From: Acidobacteriota bacterium
GTDB lineage: Bacteria > Acidobacteriota > Polarisedimenticolia > QHYA01
Length of the DNA stretch: 7,603 nt
Direction of reading: 5' to 3'
Assembly: GCA_003223995.1 (NCBI GenBank)
Contig: QHYA01000247.1
Coordinates: forward strand, 1-7,603
How positions within the stretch are numbered: position 1 is the first letter of the stretch; each line of letters opens with the position of its first letter. A model generated the notes under the pieces. That model ran no database searches and was not told the origin of the DNA. It saw only the letters and a program-made list of their open reading frames with translations. Positions 1 through 5,741 of this stretch are shown here, piece by piece. The position numbers and the translations under genes were made by a program.

Positions 1-1
1 C

Positions 2-487
2 ACGCCGCTGAAGCGGAAGACGCCGCTCTCCACGATGGTCGGCGCGGTTCCCGGCGCGATTCCTCCCGTCCTGGGCTGGACGGCTGCCCGCGGTGAGCTG
101 GGCCCTGGAGCGCTCGCGCTCTTCTCGATTCTCTTCTTCTGGCAGCTTCCCCACTTCATGGCGATCGGCTGGATGTACCGCGACGACTACGCGCGCGCCG
201 GATTCCCCATGATCCCGGTTCTCGACCGCACGGGAGGGAGGACGGCCCGCCATACGGTTGGATGGTCGCTGGCGTTGCTGCTCGCCAGCTTTCTGCCGAC
301 AATCTTCGGGGTGGCGGGACCCTTCTACCTCGCCGCGGCCGTCGTTCTCGGCTTCGTGTTTCTGTGTTTTTGCATCGGCCTCGCCCGGACGAGGACCGCG
401 CCCGCGGCGCGGCTCGTTCTGCTCAGCTCGGTCGTCTACTTGCCGTCGCTGCTGGTCCTGATGCTGCTCGACCGCGCCGCACCGTGA
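2..487 (+). CDS. ctaB: Protohaem IX farnesyltransferase (haem O synthase), C-terminal part
   Basis: Integral membrane prenyltransferase of the UbiA superfamily that adds a farnesyl group to haem b to make haem O for haem-copper oxidases. The frame is open from base 2, so the 5' part lies outside the window and about 161 residues are visible. The visible part opens with TPLKRKTPLST followed by VGAVPGAIPP, a block typical of CtaB. Next comes WQLPHFMAIGWMYRDDYARAG, the second acidic loop of the family (D-D-Y-x-x-A-G), which binds the diphosphate through magnesium. Several hydrophobic helices follow to the C-terminus. The internal ATG at 35 lies inside the conserved block and is not the real start. 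The TGA stop (485-487) overlaps the GTG start of the SCO gene, implying translational coupling in one operon. The family assignment is firm; whether it serves an aa3 or caa3 oxidase cannot be seen. Confidence 0.95.
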   Translation, partial: TPLKRKTPLSTMVGAVPGAIPPVLGWTAARGELGPGALALFSILFFWQLPHFMAIGWMYRDDYARAGFPMIPVLDRTGGRTARHTVGWSLALLLASFLPTIFGVAGPFYLAAAVVLGFVFLCFCIGLARTRTAPAARLVLLSSVVYLPSLLVLMLLDRAAP

Positions 488-1161
488 GACCCCGGACAAC
501 AGGGCCCCGCCTCTCTTCCGCCGGGGCCATCGCTCTCCTCGCTCTGCTCGGGATGTCTTCCGCCGTTTCGTGCCGCGGCGCCCGCTCCGGCCCTGAAGCG
601 GAGCTTCCGGAATACGGGACGGTTCCGGATTTCTCTCTTCTTGACGTCGGAGGCAAGACGGTCTCGCGGGGCGACCTTGCCGGAGAGGTCTGGATCGCGG
701 ATTTCATCTTCACGCGCTGCGCCGGGGCCTGCCCGTCGATGACCGCGAAGATGGGCTGGCTCCAGTCCGCCCTCGAAGCGAGCCCGGGAGGCGCCGCGAG
801 GGACAGCGTGGGCTCCAGCGCCCGCCGCATCCGCCTCGTCACTTTCACCGTCGATCCGGACAACGACACGCCCCAGATCCTCCGGGGCTACGCCGCGGCG
901 GCCGGCGCCCGCTCCGATCGCTGGCTCTTCCTCACGGGAGGCCGTGAAGCGATCCGGAAGCTGTCGGAGCGAGGCTTCAAGCTGAGCGCCGAGACGGATC
1001 CGCAGGCCGCCGCGACCCTCGGAGGCCCCGCGGTCACGCACAGCCAGAAGTTCGTTCTCGTCGATCAAGAATCCAGAATCAGAGGCTACTACGACGGAAC
1101 GGACGAGGACGCCGTGCGGCGCCTCGCCCGGGACGCCCGGTCGCTGGCCGCCGGGGCGTGA
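484..1161 (+). CDS. SCO1/SenC family copper chaperone, probable lipoprotein
   Basis: Thioredoxin-fold protein of the SCO1/SenC family, which delivers copper to the CuA site of cytochrome c oxidase outside the cytoplasmic membrane. From GTG 484 it has 225 residues. A short basic N-terminus and hydrophobic stretch lead to SSAVSC, with Cys30 as a plausible but imperfect lipobox (Ala at -3). Copper ligands are present: Cys79 and Cys83 in FTRCAGACPSMT (CxxxC), and His186 in VTHSQKF. The family motif VDPDNDTP lies at about residues 123-130. I chose GTG 484 because it overlaps the ctaB stop and gives the export signal directly. An ATG at 262 in the same frame would add 74 residues read from inside ctaB in a non-coding frame. 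Position between ctaB and DUF420 supports an oxidase-assembly role. A thiol-disulfide reductase role for the CuA site is the alternative within the family. Confidence 0.92.
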   Translation: MRPRTTGPRLSSAGAIALLALLGMSSAVSCRGARSGPEAELPEYGTVPDFSLLDVGGKTVSRGDLAGEVWIADFIFTRCAGACPSMTAKMGWLQSALEASPGGAARDSVGSSARRIRLVTFTVDPDNDTPQILRGYAAAAGARSDRWLFLTGGREAIRKLSERGFKLSAETDPQAAATLGGPAVTHSQKFVLVDQESRIRGYYDGTDEDAVRRLARDARSLAAGA

Positions 1162-1194
1162 GGGGAGAGCGTGTGAGAGGAGGCACTCCCGACC

Positions 1195-1250
1195 TCATGC
1201 CACCTACAGCCGCCACGGCGGGCCGAGGCCGTGGCGAGGTCGTGGCATGA
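1195..1250 (+). promoter_or_regulatory. Nested inverted repeat covering the DUF420 start codon
   Basis: Two perfect 9-bp inverted repeats are nested. The outer arms are TCATGCCAC (1195-1203) and GTGGCATGA (1242-1250). The inner arms are CGCCACGGC (1211-1219) and GCCGTGGCG (1228-1236), with an 8-nt loop. In RNA the outer stem would pair the ATG at 1247-1249 with upstream leader, while the weak Shine-Dalgarno GAGGT (1236-1240) sits at the edge of the internal loop. The repeats are seen directly. A role in limiting DUF420 translation, or coupling it to ribosomes leaving the SCO gene, is inference. Confidence 0.45.
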
Positions 1251-1675
1251 TTCCGGTGGAGGCCCTCCCCTCCCTCAACGCTGCTCTCAATGGAACGAGC
1301 GCGGTGCTCCTTTCGACCGGCTACCTGCTCATCCGCCGAGGCGCGCGGGCGGCTCACGCCGCATGCATGGTCGCCGCGTTCGTGACCTCGATCGCTTTCC
1401 TGACCTCGTACCTCATCTATCACTATCAGGTCGGTTCGGTGCATTTTGCCGGGCAGGGATGGCTTCGTCCGGTATACTTCGCGATTCTCACGACGCATAC
1501 CGCCCTGGCTGCGGCCGTTCCGCCTCTCGCGATCGTGACGATCTCGCGGGCCGCCAGGCAACGGTTCGATCGTCACCGCCGCATCGCGCGTCTGACGCTG
1601 CCGGTGTGGCTTTACGTCTCGGTGACCGGCGTTGTAATCTACCTCATGCTGTATCCAATCTATCGGCGGCCTTGA
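1247..1675 (+). CDS. DUF420 family four-helix membrane protein, oxidase assembly
   Basis: A 142-residue membrane protein of the DUF420 family (related to Bacillus YozB and staphylococcal CtaM), a group linked to maturation of haem-copper quinol or cytochrome oxidases. Four hydrophobic segments are visible at about residues 12-30, 38-58, 73-98 and 114-138. Four histidines sit at or near helix ends: His37, His59 (in SYLIYHYQVGSV), His84 (TTHTAL) and His110 (FDRHRRIAR), a pattern expected of a haem- or metal-binding membrane protein. The blocks FAGQGWLRPVYFAIL and LPVWLYVSVTGVV are strongly family-like. The start is ATG 1247, with a modest GAGGT about 6 nt upstream and the protein beginning right before the first helix. 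It follows the SCO gene by 85 bp. Membership is near certain; the precise biochemical step is not established for this lineage. Confidence 0.92.
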   Translation: MIPVEALPSLNAALNGTSAVLLSTGYLLIRRGARAAHAACMVAAFVTSIAFLTSYLIYHYQVGSVHFAGQGWLRPVYFAILTTHTALAAAVPPLAIVTISRAARQRFDRHRRIARLTLPVWLYVSVTGVVIYLMLYPIYRRP

Positions 1676-1682
1676 TCGGGAA

Positions 1683-1865
1683 GTGCCGGTAGGTCCTTTT
1701 CTCGTAGGGGCTTTACTTCTCCTCGGGGTGTGCTGCTGCCTCTTGTTCCTCTGGCTTACGCGGAGAGCGACGGCGCGGGAGACAGGTTCAGCGAGCGCCC
1801 CTTCGAAACAGAGCGTCGTTCATGGTCGGCCGCCGGGGAACGGTGAAGAGGGCCGTAGCGATTGA
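1683..1865 (+). CDS. Small single-pass membrane protein, unknown function
   Basis: A 60-residue frame opening with GTG 1683, only 7 bp after the DUF420 stop. Residues 2-26 are strongly hydrophobic and include three consecutive cysteines (GVCCCLLFLW), followed by TRR, which by the positive-inside rule predicts a cytoplasmic tail. The remaining tail (about 30 residues) is polar and low in order-promoting residues. No family is recognised. The start is uncertain: the only purine-rich upstream sequence (CGGGA) is almost adjacent to the GTG, and no ATG is available. Tight spacing inside an oxidase-assembly operon and a clean membrane segment argue that it is real. It could be a small oxidase subunit or assembly factor, but that is inference from position only. 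The Cys triplet could be a lipid- or metal-interacting feature. Confidence 0.5.
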   Translation: MPVGPFLVGALLLLGVCCCLLFLWLTRRATARETGSASAPSKQSVVHGRPPGNGEEGRSD

Positions 1866-1955
1866 TGCGGAGCGAGAAGACGCAAAGGGGGCGGCAGGGA
1901 GCGGAAGGCGACGAGACGCGAAAACGACAAGACTTGAAAACGGAGAACGCCCGAG

Positions 1956-2528
1956 ATGGCAGATGAAGTGAAATCGCCGGCACCAGCCATCCCGCCTCCG
2001 GCGGGGCAAACACCTGCTCCCGCTGCTCCTTCTGGAGAGGAGAGCGCTGCTCCGACGAAACCGGCAGAGAATCCTGCTCCGACGAAACCGGCAGAGGGTG
2101 CTGCTCCAGCGAAACCCGCAGCGGCCGGCGCAGCGGCGCCGTGCACGGGCGCGGCGGCTGCCTCCGGCGCAGCGACTGCCTCCGGCGCAGCGGCGCCCAG
2201 CAGCACGCCTGCGCGTGGCGCTGGAGCCACTGTCGCGGCGGCTCCCGGGGCAGGTGCGGCTGCTTCCGCGAGCGTCGCAGCAGCTTCTGCAGGGGCGGCC
2301 CGCGCCGCCCCCCCGCATGTCGCAACGCCGCATGCGGGAATGGCGAAGGTGCCGGCCTTCCCAGCAGGTGAGGGGCTCTTCCCCGAGGAACCGCCCCTCG
2401 TTGCATCGCCGGATTTCGGGCACTGGGTCCTTCAGGGTGTGCTGTGGGGTCTGCTCGCGATCACGGCCGGTTTCGTCCTGACCGGATGCGTGCACACCAT
2501 CAAGGTGATCATCGAATACTACCGATGA
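1956..2528 (+). CDS. Ala/Pro-rich protein with C-terminal membrane anchor
   Basis: A 190-residue protein of unrecognised family. Residues 1-125 are low-complexity Ala/Pro/Lys/Thr/Gly sequence without a signal peptide. This includes three 9-residue repeats of the type ENPAPTKPA near residues 30-57 and two ASGAA(T/A) units near residues 68-79. A less biased segment at about 126-158 (ending FPEEPPLVASPDFG) precedes one hydrophobic helix (about 160-183, QGVLWGLLAITAGFVLTGC) and a short tail ending in EYYR. The layout looks like a tail-anchored protein with an extended disordered arm. The start is ATG 1956, with GGAG about 10 nt upstream. Its TGA overlaps the ATG of the DNA glycosylase gene. All frames are open across the repeat region because of composition, but the plus-strand frame has the start, anchor and coupling. 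It may be an oxidase-associated accessory protein (inference). Confidence 0.7.
   Translation: MADEVKSPAPAIPPPAGQTPAPAAPSGEESAAPTKPAENPAPTKPAEGAAPAKPAAAGAAAPCTGAAAASGAATASGAAAPSSTPARGAGATVAAAPGAGAAASASVAAASAGAARAAPPHVATPHAGMAKVPAFPAGEGLFPEEPPLVASPDFGHWVLQGVLWGLLAITAGFVLTGCVHTIKVIIEYYR
2047..2123 (+). repeat. 27-bp in-frame tandem repeat, three units
   Basis: Units start at 2047, 2074 and 2101. The first two share an identical 23-bp core (2047-2069 and 2074-2096), and the third is diverged (2101-2123). A 27-bp period equals nine codons, so the repeat encodes the xxAPTKPA-type units of the Ala/Pro-rich protein and can change in number without a frameshift. A second small repeat, 17 bp with an 18-bp period (2158-2174 and 2176-2192), follows in the same gene. 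Confidence 0.8.
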
Positions 2529-3229
2529 GGCCGGCGGCATCCTCACAGGGATCCCCGATTCCCATCCACCGCTCTCGCTCGACGCTCGGATCGAAGCCAT
2601 CCGGACACCATGCCTTGGGCGGCGAACAGGCTCCTCTCCCCCGGGAGTTCTACAATAGGACGGTTCTCCGGGTCTCTCGCGACCTTCTCGGAATGATCCT
2701 CGTCCGCCTTCTTCCGGATGGAAGGAGGTTCACCGGCCGGATCGTCGAGGTGGAAGCCTACGACGGCCCCGGTGATCTCGCCTGCCACGCCTCCCGTGGG
2801 CGGACGGCGAGGACGGAGCCGATGTTCGGCGAATCAGGCCACGCCTACATCTACCTGGTCTATGGGATGTATCACTGCCTGAACGTCGTGACATCACCGG
2901 CGGGCTACCCGGCAGCAGTCCTGATCCGCGCCGTCGAGCCGATCGAGGGCATCGAGGCAATGAACGCAGGGCGCAGCGGCCGCCCCTCACATGTTGCCAG
3001 CGGCCCGGGGCGGCTCACACGCGCCTTCAAGATCGACCTCTCCCTCAACCGCTCGGACCTCTGCATCCCCGCCAGCATCTGGATCGCCGCCGGTGAGCCG
3101 GTTCCCTCCCGCGAGATAGCGAGAGGCCCTCGGATCGGCGTCGATTACGCTGGATCCTGGGCGCGCAAGCCGTGGAGGCTCGGCGTTTGCGGCCACCCCG
3201 CCCTCTCGCGCCCGTTCCCTGAGACCTGA
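2525..3229 (+). CDS. DNA-3-methyladenine glycosylase, AAG/MPG family
   Basis: Base-excision repair enzyme of the AAG/MPG family that cuts the N-glycosidic bond of alkylated or deaminated purines such as 3-methyladenine and hypoxanthine. It has 234 residues from ATG 2525. The conserved domain begins near residue 38 (LPREFYNR). Comparison with human AAG places the catalytic general base at Glu77 in GRIVEVEAY, with Tyr79, His88 and Tyr110 forming the base pocket. Tyr113 in YGMYHCLN is the residue that fills the flipped-out gap, and Asn120 is also conserved. SGPGRLTRAFKID is a further family block. The first 37 residues are Ser/Pro/Arg-rich and unconserved. I chose ATG 2525 because it overlaps the previous stop as ATGA; an in-frame TTG at 2615 would give a length closer to the bare domain. 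The function is clear; its link to the oxidase genes is only operonic. Confidence 0.93.
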   Translation: MRPAASSQGSPIPIHRSRSTLGSKPSGHHALGGEQAPLPREFYNRTVLRVSRDLLGMILVRLLPDGRRFTGRIVEVEAYDGPGDLACHASRGRTARTEPMFGESGHAYIYLVYGMYHCLNVVTSPAGYPAAVLIRAVEPIEGIEAMNAGRSGRPSHVASGPGRLTRAFKIDLSLNRSDLCIPASIWIAAGEPVPSREIARGPRIGVDYAGSWARKPWRLGVCGHPALSRPFPET

Positions 3230-3267
3230 GTTGACGGAAGATAGAATACCAGGACCTCCTGGACGAA

Positions 3268-3372
3268 GTGCGCGAGGAAACGGGAGAGGATCTCGAGTTC
3301 TGGACTCACGACCGCCGCCAGGCGACCGCGGCCCTCTGCCGCGCCCTCGACGTTCGCGGTGTAGAGGTCTGA
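3268..3372 (+). CDS. Possible small protein or gene remnant after the glycosylase
   Basis: The frame is open from 3235 to the TGA at 3370-3372 and reads as credible protein: YQDLLDEVREETGEDLEFW then a segment ending RALDVRGVEV. It is acidic and helix-like, with about four fifths of codons ending in G or C, matching neighbouring real genes. The other plus-strand frame here gives a Pro/Arg/Gly-rich product with poor third-position bias. The problem is the start. The only standard start codon is GTG 3268, without a good ribosome site, yet protein-like sequence extends upstream to about 3241, where only ATA is available. A TTG at 3231 lies in another frame and would need a one-base slip. It may be a small gene with a rare start, a frameshifted gene or the tail of a decayed one. 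No family is recognised. Confidence 0.3.
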   Translation: MREETGEDLEFWTHDRRQATAALCRALDVRGVEV

Positions 3373-3413
3373 GGGCCTCCCAGCCGCTCCTCTTCGATCG
3401 CACGAATTCCTCT

Positions 3414-3455
3414 ACGAAAAAGGTGCTCCGGGCGCGGGGCTGGCCTATTCGCCCG
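3414..3455 (-). terminator. Weak candidate terminator of yjbQ
   Basis: On the minus strand, CGGGCG and CGCCCG (plus-strand positions 3450-3455 and 3429-3434) can form a 6-bp stem with a 15-nt loop. A CTTTTT run (3415-3420) follows about 8 nt later. The 5' arm lies inside the last codons of yjbQ and the loop holds its stop. The loop is long and the T run is short and displaced, so this is a weak call. Confidence 0.25.
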
Positions 3456-3864
3456 TGACGGTGAAGCGGACGGTCCGGGTGCGCGGGCCGTCCAGCTCCA
3501 GCAGGAAAAGCGACTGCCAGGTGCCCAGGAGGGGTTTGCCGCCCGAGATCGGGACGGTTACGGAAGGATGAAAGAAAAGAGACGTGAGGTGGGCTGCGGC
3601 ATTGTTGTCGATACGGTCATGAGCGAAGGGTGCCTTCCTCCGCAGCGGTTCGATCACCTCACCGGAGAGTCTGAGGATATCCTCCCTCAGCCCCTCCTCG
3701 TCCTCGTTGATGAGCAGGGCGCAGGTCGTATGCGGCACCGAGGCGCAGGCGATCCCTGTGCTCACCCCGCTCTCCGCCACCGCCCGGGCGAGCTGCTCGC
3801 TGACGTTCACCAGTGCCTGCTTCGCCGCCGTCTTGACCAGAACTTCCAACTCCCGGCCCCGCAT
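3445..3864 (-). CDS. yjbQ: YjbQ/UPF0047 family protein
   Basis: A 139-residue single-domain protein of the YjbQ/UPF0047 family, a near-universal group of small soluble trimers. Members have been reported to have weak thiamine-phosphate synthase activity, but their physiological role is unsettled. Family blocks are all in order: SVPHTTCALLINEDE (His45, Asn53, Glu54), DNNAAAHLTSL (His92), SVTVPISGGKPLLGTWQSL (Gly114-Thr-Trp-Gln117) and LELDGPRTRTV (Asp125-Gly-Pro-Arg128). The length is typical, so the gene is complete. The His92 block often carries a second histidine two residues earlier, which is Ala here. The start is ATG 3862-3864. No close Shine-Dalgarno is visible (a purine run is about 18 nt away), but TAGACT lies 7 nt upstream, suggesting a leaderless message. 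It is transcribed toward the glycosylase operon and stands alone on its strand. Confidence 0.93.
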   Translation of the reverse strand: MRGRELEVLVKTAAKQALVNVSEQLARAVAESGVSTGIACASVPHTTCALLINEDEEGLREDILRLSGEVIEPLRRKAPFAHDRIDNNAAAHLTSLFFHPSVTVPISGGKPLLGTWQSLFLLELDGPRTRTVRFTVTGE

Positions 3865-4140
3865 GAACGAGAGTCTAATCCCTCTCCCGCCCGCCGCGCC
3901 ACGGGCTGGTATTGAACAAAAATGGGCTTACTCACCATCTACAATGGCGTTGACTGACCGAAACCTGGACGTCCGCGCCGGACGGCCGGGCCACTGCCGG
4001 GTGAACCCGTGGTGTGGATTCCCGTATCATGAGGAGTCCCGGTCGCATCGCAGTAGCTCTCATGAGGCCGAAGTTGAACCAGCGGCGCCTTCGCGCCGCG
4101 TTTCATCCTCTCCCGTAGCGGGGGGGACAGGAGACCAGCT
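3865..4140. other. Divergent intergenic region between yjbQ and the DUF1579 gene
   Basis: About 275 bp without a supported gene. Contents: an AT-richer patch at about 3908-3945; a 6-bp hairpin with a 3-nt loop (3970-3975 with 3979-3984); a plus-strand TATCAT (4025-4030) that could be a -10 box, with only a poor -35 (GTGAAC, 4001-4006, 18-bp spacing); an 8-bp direct repeat TCATGAGG at 4027-4034 and 4060-4067, spaced 33 bp; and a GC-rich hairpin GCGGCGC/GCGCCGC with loop CTTC (4082-4099) in the presumed DUF1579 leader. The hairpin is followed only by GTTTC, so it is not a convincing terminator. Confidence 0.5.
3872..3877 (-). promoter_or_regulatory. Candidate -10 box, leaderless start of yjbQ
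   Basis: On the minus strand TAGACT ends 7 nt before the yjbQ ATG, matching the TANNNT spacing seen at leaderless starts in some GC-rich bacteria. No clear -35 hexamer is visible upstream. The same hexamer occurs 9 nt upstream of the UDP-xylose synthase gene. Confidence 0.35.
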
Positions 4141-4653
4141 ATGCAGATGGAGATGCCCAAGGTTCAGGAGCAGCACCGGAGGCTCGAGAAGCTCGCGGGG
4201 AGCTGGGTCGGCGAGGAGACCCTTTCACCCTCACCCTGGGACCCGAAGGGAGGCCCGGCGATGGGGAAGATCGAGGCGCGCGTCGGCCTCGACGGTTTCT
4301 TCCTGATCTCCGACTACGTCCAGGAGCGCAACGGAAAGGTCAGCTACCGGGGCCACGGCGTCTACGGCTACGACCAGAAACAGGGCCGCTGGACGATGCA
4401 CTGGTTCGACAACATGGGGATGGGCTGCACGGGCGTCGCGCTGGGAATCTGGGAGGGGGACAAGCTCATCTTCCAGAGCCAGGGCGAGATGGGACACGGC
4501 CGGTTCACCTACACCTTCCTGGCCGACGGCCGTCACAACTTCAAGCTCGAGAACTCCATGGACGGCAAGAACTGGCAACTGTTCATGGAATTGATACGAG
4601 TGTCCAGCGAGACAACGAAGGTCGCCCAATCGTCGTGGCCGCGGGAGGCGTAG
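4141..4653 (+). CDS. DUF1579 family protein
   Basis: A 170-residue soluble protein of the DUF1579 family, a predicted beta-barrel (lipocalin-like) group of unknown biochemical function. Diagnostic features are an N-terminal QHRRLEKLAGSWVGEE with the Gly-Ser-Trp turn (residues 20-22), followed by alternating strands. These include GLDGFFLISDYVQ, the repeated aromatic and Gly pattern in YRGHGVYGYDQ, WTMHWFDNMG, and the late DGKNWQLFMEL strand. No signal peptide or membrane segment is present, so it is likely cytoplasmic. The start at ATG 4141 is well supported by AGGAG about 7 nt upstream. A second Met at residue 3 or 5 is possible but less favoured. The last 121 bp overlap, on the opposite strand, the 3' end of the YdjM-like gene. 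Such proteins often sit beside SRPBCC or glyoxalase genes, but none is seen here. Confidence 0.88.
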   Translation: MQMEMPKVQEQHRRLEKLAGSWVGEETLSPSPWDPKGGPAMGKIEARVGLDGFFLISDYVQERNGKVSYRGHGVYGYDQKQGRWTMHWFDNMGMGCTGVALGIWEGDKLIFQSQGEMGHGRFTYTFLADGRHNFKLENSMDGKNWQLFMELIRVSSETTKVAQSSWPREA

Positions 4654-5741
4654 CGGGCGTCGCGGAAGGCGACGACGGGCCCGGAAGGGCCATGACGGAT
4701 ATCGGCGAAGAGATAGCGGCAGAAGCCCCGGGCGGCGCGGCCTGTGGGGGTCCCGAGAGCGGCGCGCGCCTCCGGGAGATCCAGGTTCGACTCCCATCGC
4801 TCCAGCTCGGCGGCGTCGCTCCCGCCAGGCCACGCTGAGACTTCTCCCGTGAAGAACGTCGATCCTTGCTCGAAGATGAGCTTCCAGTGAAACGGGTCTG
4901 CGGGCAGCGGAAGCGCGGCAAGCCTGCGGGCCACCGGTTGCTGTCTCGCAAGCTGATTGGAAGCCCGAGCCTTCGCCAGCGAGTGCAACGAGAAGAGAGA
5001 AAGGCAGTAGAGGACCAGCGCCAAGAGGGCGGCGCTCGGGGCCATGAACTCTCCGGCCGGCCACGCTGCATGCCCGGCGCCGAATCCGCCGAGCTCCTTG
5101 AACGCGCCGGCGCGGAGAGCACGGAGAAGGGCCAGTGTCAGGAGTCCAACGACCCAGATCGCTCTTGCCTCCGCCGGAACCACCTGCGCGAGCATCACAG
5201 GCATTGACAGAACGCCCCAGCCGATCCATGCGAGGATCTCGAGGAGAACGCGCCGGCGCTGGAATGGCATGGACAGGTGCAGCCCGCCGCCGAGCAGGAG
5301 CCAGAACCACGGATCGACGATGAAGACGATGTCTCCGTAATACCAGCGATCAGAGAACGGGAGAAAAGGACGCAAGCCGTAGTCGTTGAGGAAATCAAAG
5401 CCCAGATGCAGGAAGACCGCGAGAAACGAGAGATTGAGCGACGCAAGAAGATGCGCTGATCTGGACGAGAGTCCATTCCGGAACGGACGCTCCAGGCGGC
5501 ATTCTGCTGCCCAGAGCAAGGTCCCGAGGCCAAGGGCGAGGAGGGCGCCTCCCAGGATCGAGTGAGTGAACCCGCGGTGCTCGCCGAGATAGATCGCAGG
5601 CCCTCCTCGGAGGGACCATAACAGATCGATGTCCGGCAGGTTCGAGCCCACAACGAGAGCCGCCGTTCTCAGCCGCCTGCCCCCGCCCAGACCAGCGCGC
5701 GCGAGCGCGAATCCGGCGAGTGTGTGGGAAATATTCTCCAT
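4533..5741 (-). CDS. YdjM/DUF457-type membrane-bound predicted metal-dependent hydrolase
   Basis: A 402-residue membrane protein of the YdjM/DUF457 family of predicted metal-dependent hydrolases. Candidate metal ligands follow the family pattern: His6 in ENISHTLAG, Asp37 and Asp39 in SNLPDID, His55 and His60 in GEHRGFTHS, His112 and Asp116 in HLGFDFLNDYG, then YYGDIVFIVDPWFW. Membrane segments lie at about 62-78, 98-115, 143-158, 167-188, 194-210 and 234-253. A soluble C-terminal domain (about 270-380) contains the FADIRHGPSGPVVAFRDARY block found in some relatives. I chose ATG 5739-5741, which gives the canonical family N-terminus; an ATG 60 bp upstream would add an unrelated stretch. No Shine-Dalgarno is visible. 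The final 39 or so codons are antisense to the DUF1579 gene and the last 20 residues look unconserved. The substrate is unknown. Confidence 0.88.
   Translation of the reverse strand: MENISHTLAGFALARAGLGGGRRLRTAALVVGSNLPDIDLLWSLRGGPAIYLGEHRGFTHSILGGALLALGLGTLLWAAECRLERPFRNGLSSRSAHLLASLNLSFLAVFLHLGFDFLNDYGLRPFLPFSDRWYYGDIVFIVDPWFWLLLGGGLHLSMPFQRRRVLLEILAWIGWGVLSMPVMLAQVVPAEARAIWVVGLLTLALLRALRAGAFKELGGFGAGHAAWPAGEFMAPSAALLALVLYCLSLFSLHSLAKARASNQLARQQPVARRLAALPLPADPFHWKLIFEQGSTFFTGEVSAWPGGSDAAELERWESNLDLPEARAALGTPTGRAARGFCRYLFADIRHGPSGPVVAFRDARYASRGHDDWATFVVSLDTRINSMNSCQFLPSMEFSSLKL

Noticed and set aside
262..483. N-terminal extension of the SCO protein to ATG 262
   Set aside because: This stretch lies inside ctaB in another frame and is Arg/Pro/Ala-rich shadow sequence. 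GTG 484 gives the proper export signal and overlaps the ctaB stop.
1866..1955. Purine-rich spacer as a possible small RNA or riboswitch
   Set aside because: No stable stem pairing or known aptamer-like layout could be found by eye. It looks like ordinary intergenic leader.
2444..2524. Upstream extension of the glycosylase to ATG 2444
   Set aside because: It overlaps the membrane anchor of the preceding gene in another frame and adds nothing like the family. ATG 2525 with ATGA coupling is preferred.
1756..2600. Long minus-strand open frames opposite the Ala/Pro-rich gene
   Set aside because: GCG/GCC-rich repeats keep all frames free of stops. The minus-strand products are Arg- or Ala/Gly-rich with no domain, ribosome site or neighbour logic.
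3231..3458. 75-aa plus-strand frame starting with TTG 3231
   Set aside because: The product is Pro/Arg/Gly-rich with poor third-position GC, while the adjacent frame has the coding bias. It also runs into the convergent yjbQ 3' end.
4082..4099. GC-rich hairpin as a rho-independent terminator
   Set aside because: The 7-bp stem is good but is followed only by GTTTC, not a T run, and no gene on the plus strand ends nearby. It is noted as a leader hairpin instead.
4231..5310. 359-aa minus-strand frame overlapping the YdjM-like gene
   Set aside because: It is an Arg/Pro/Gly-rich shadow of the hydrolase gene in another frame and runs antisense to most of DUF1579. No motif is seen.
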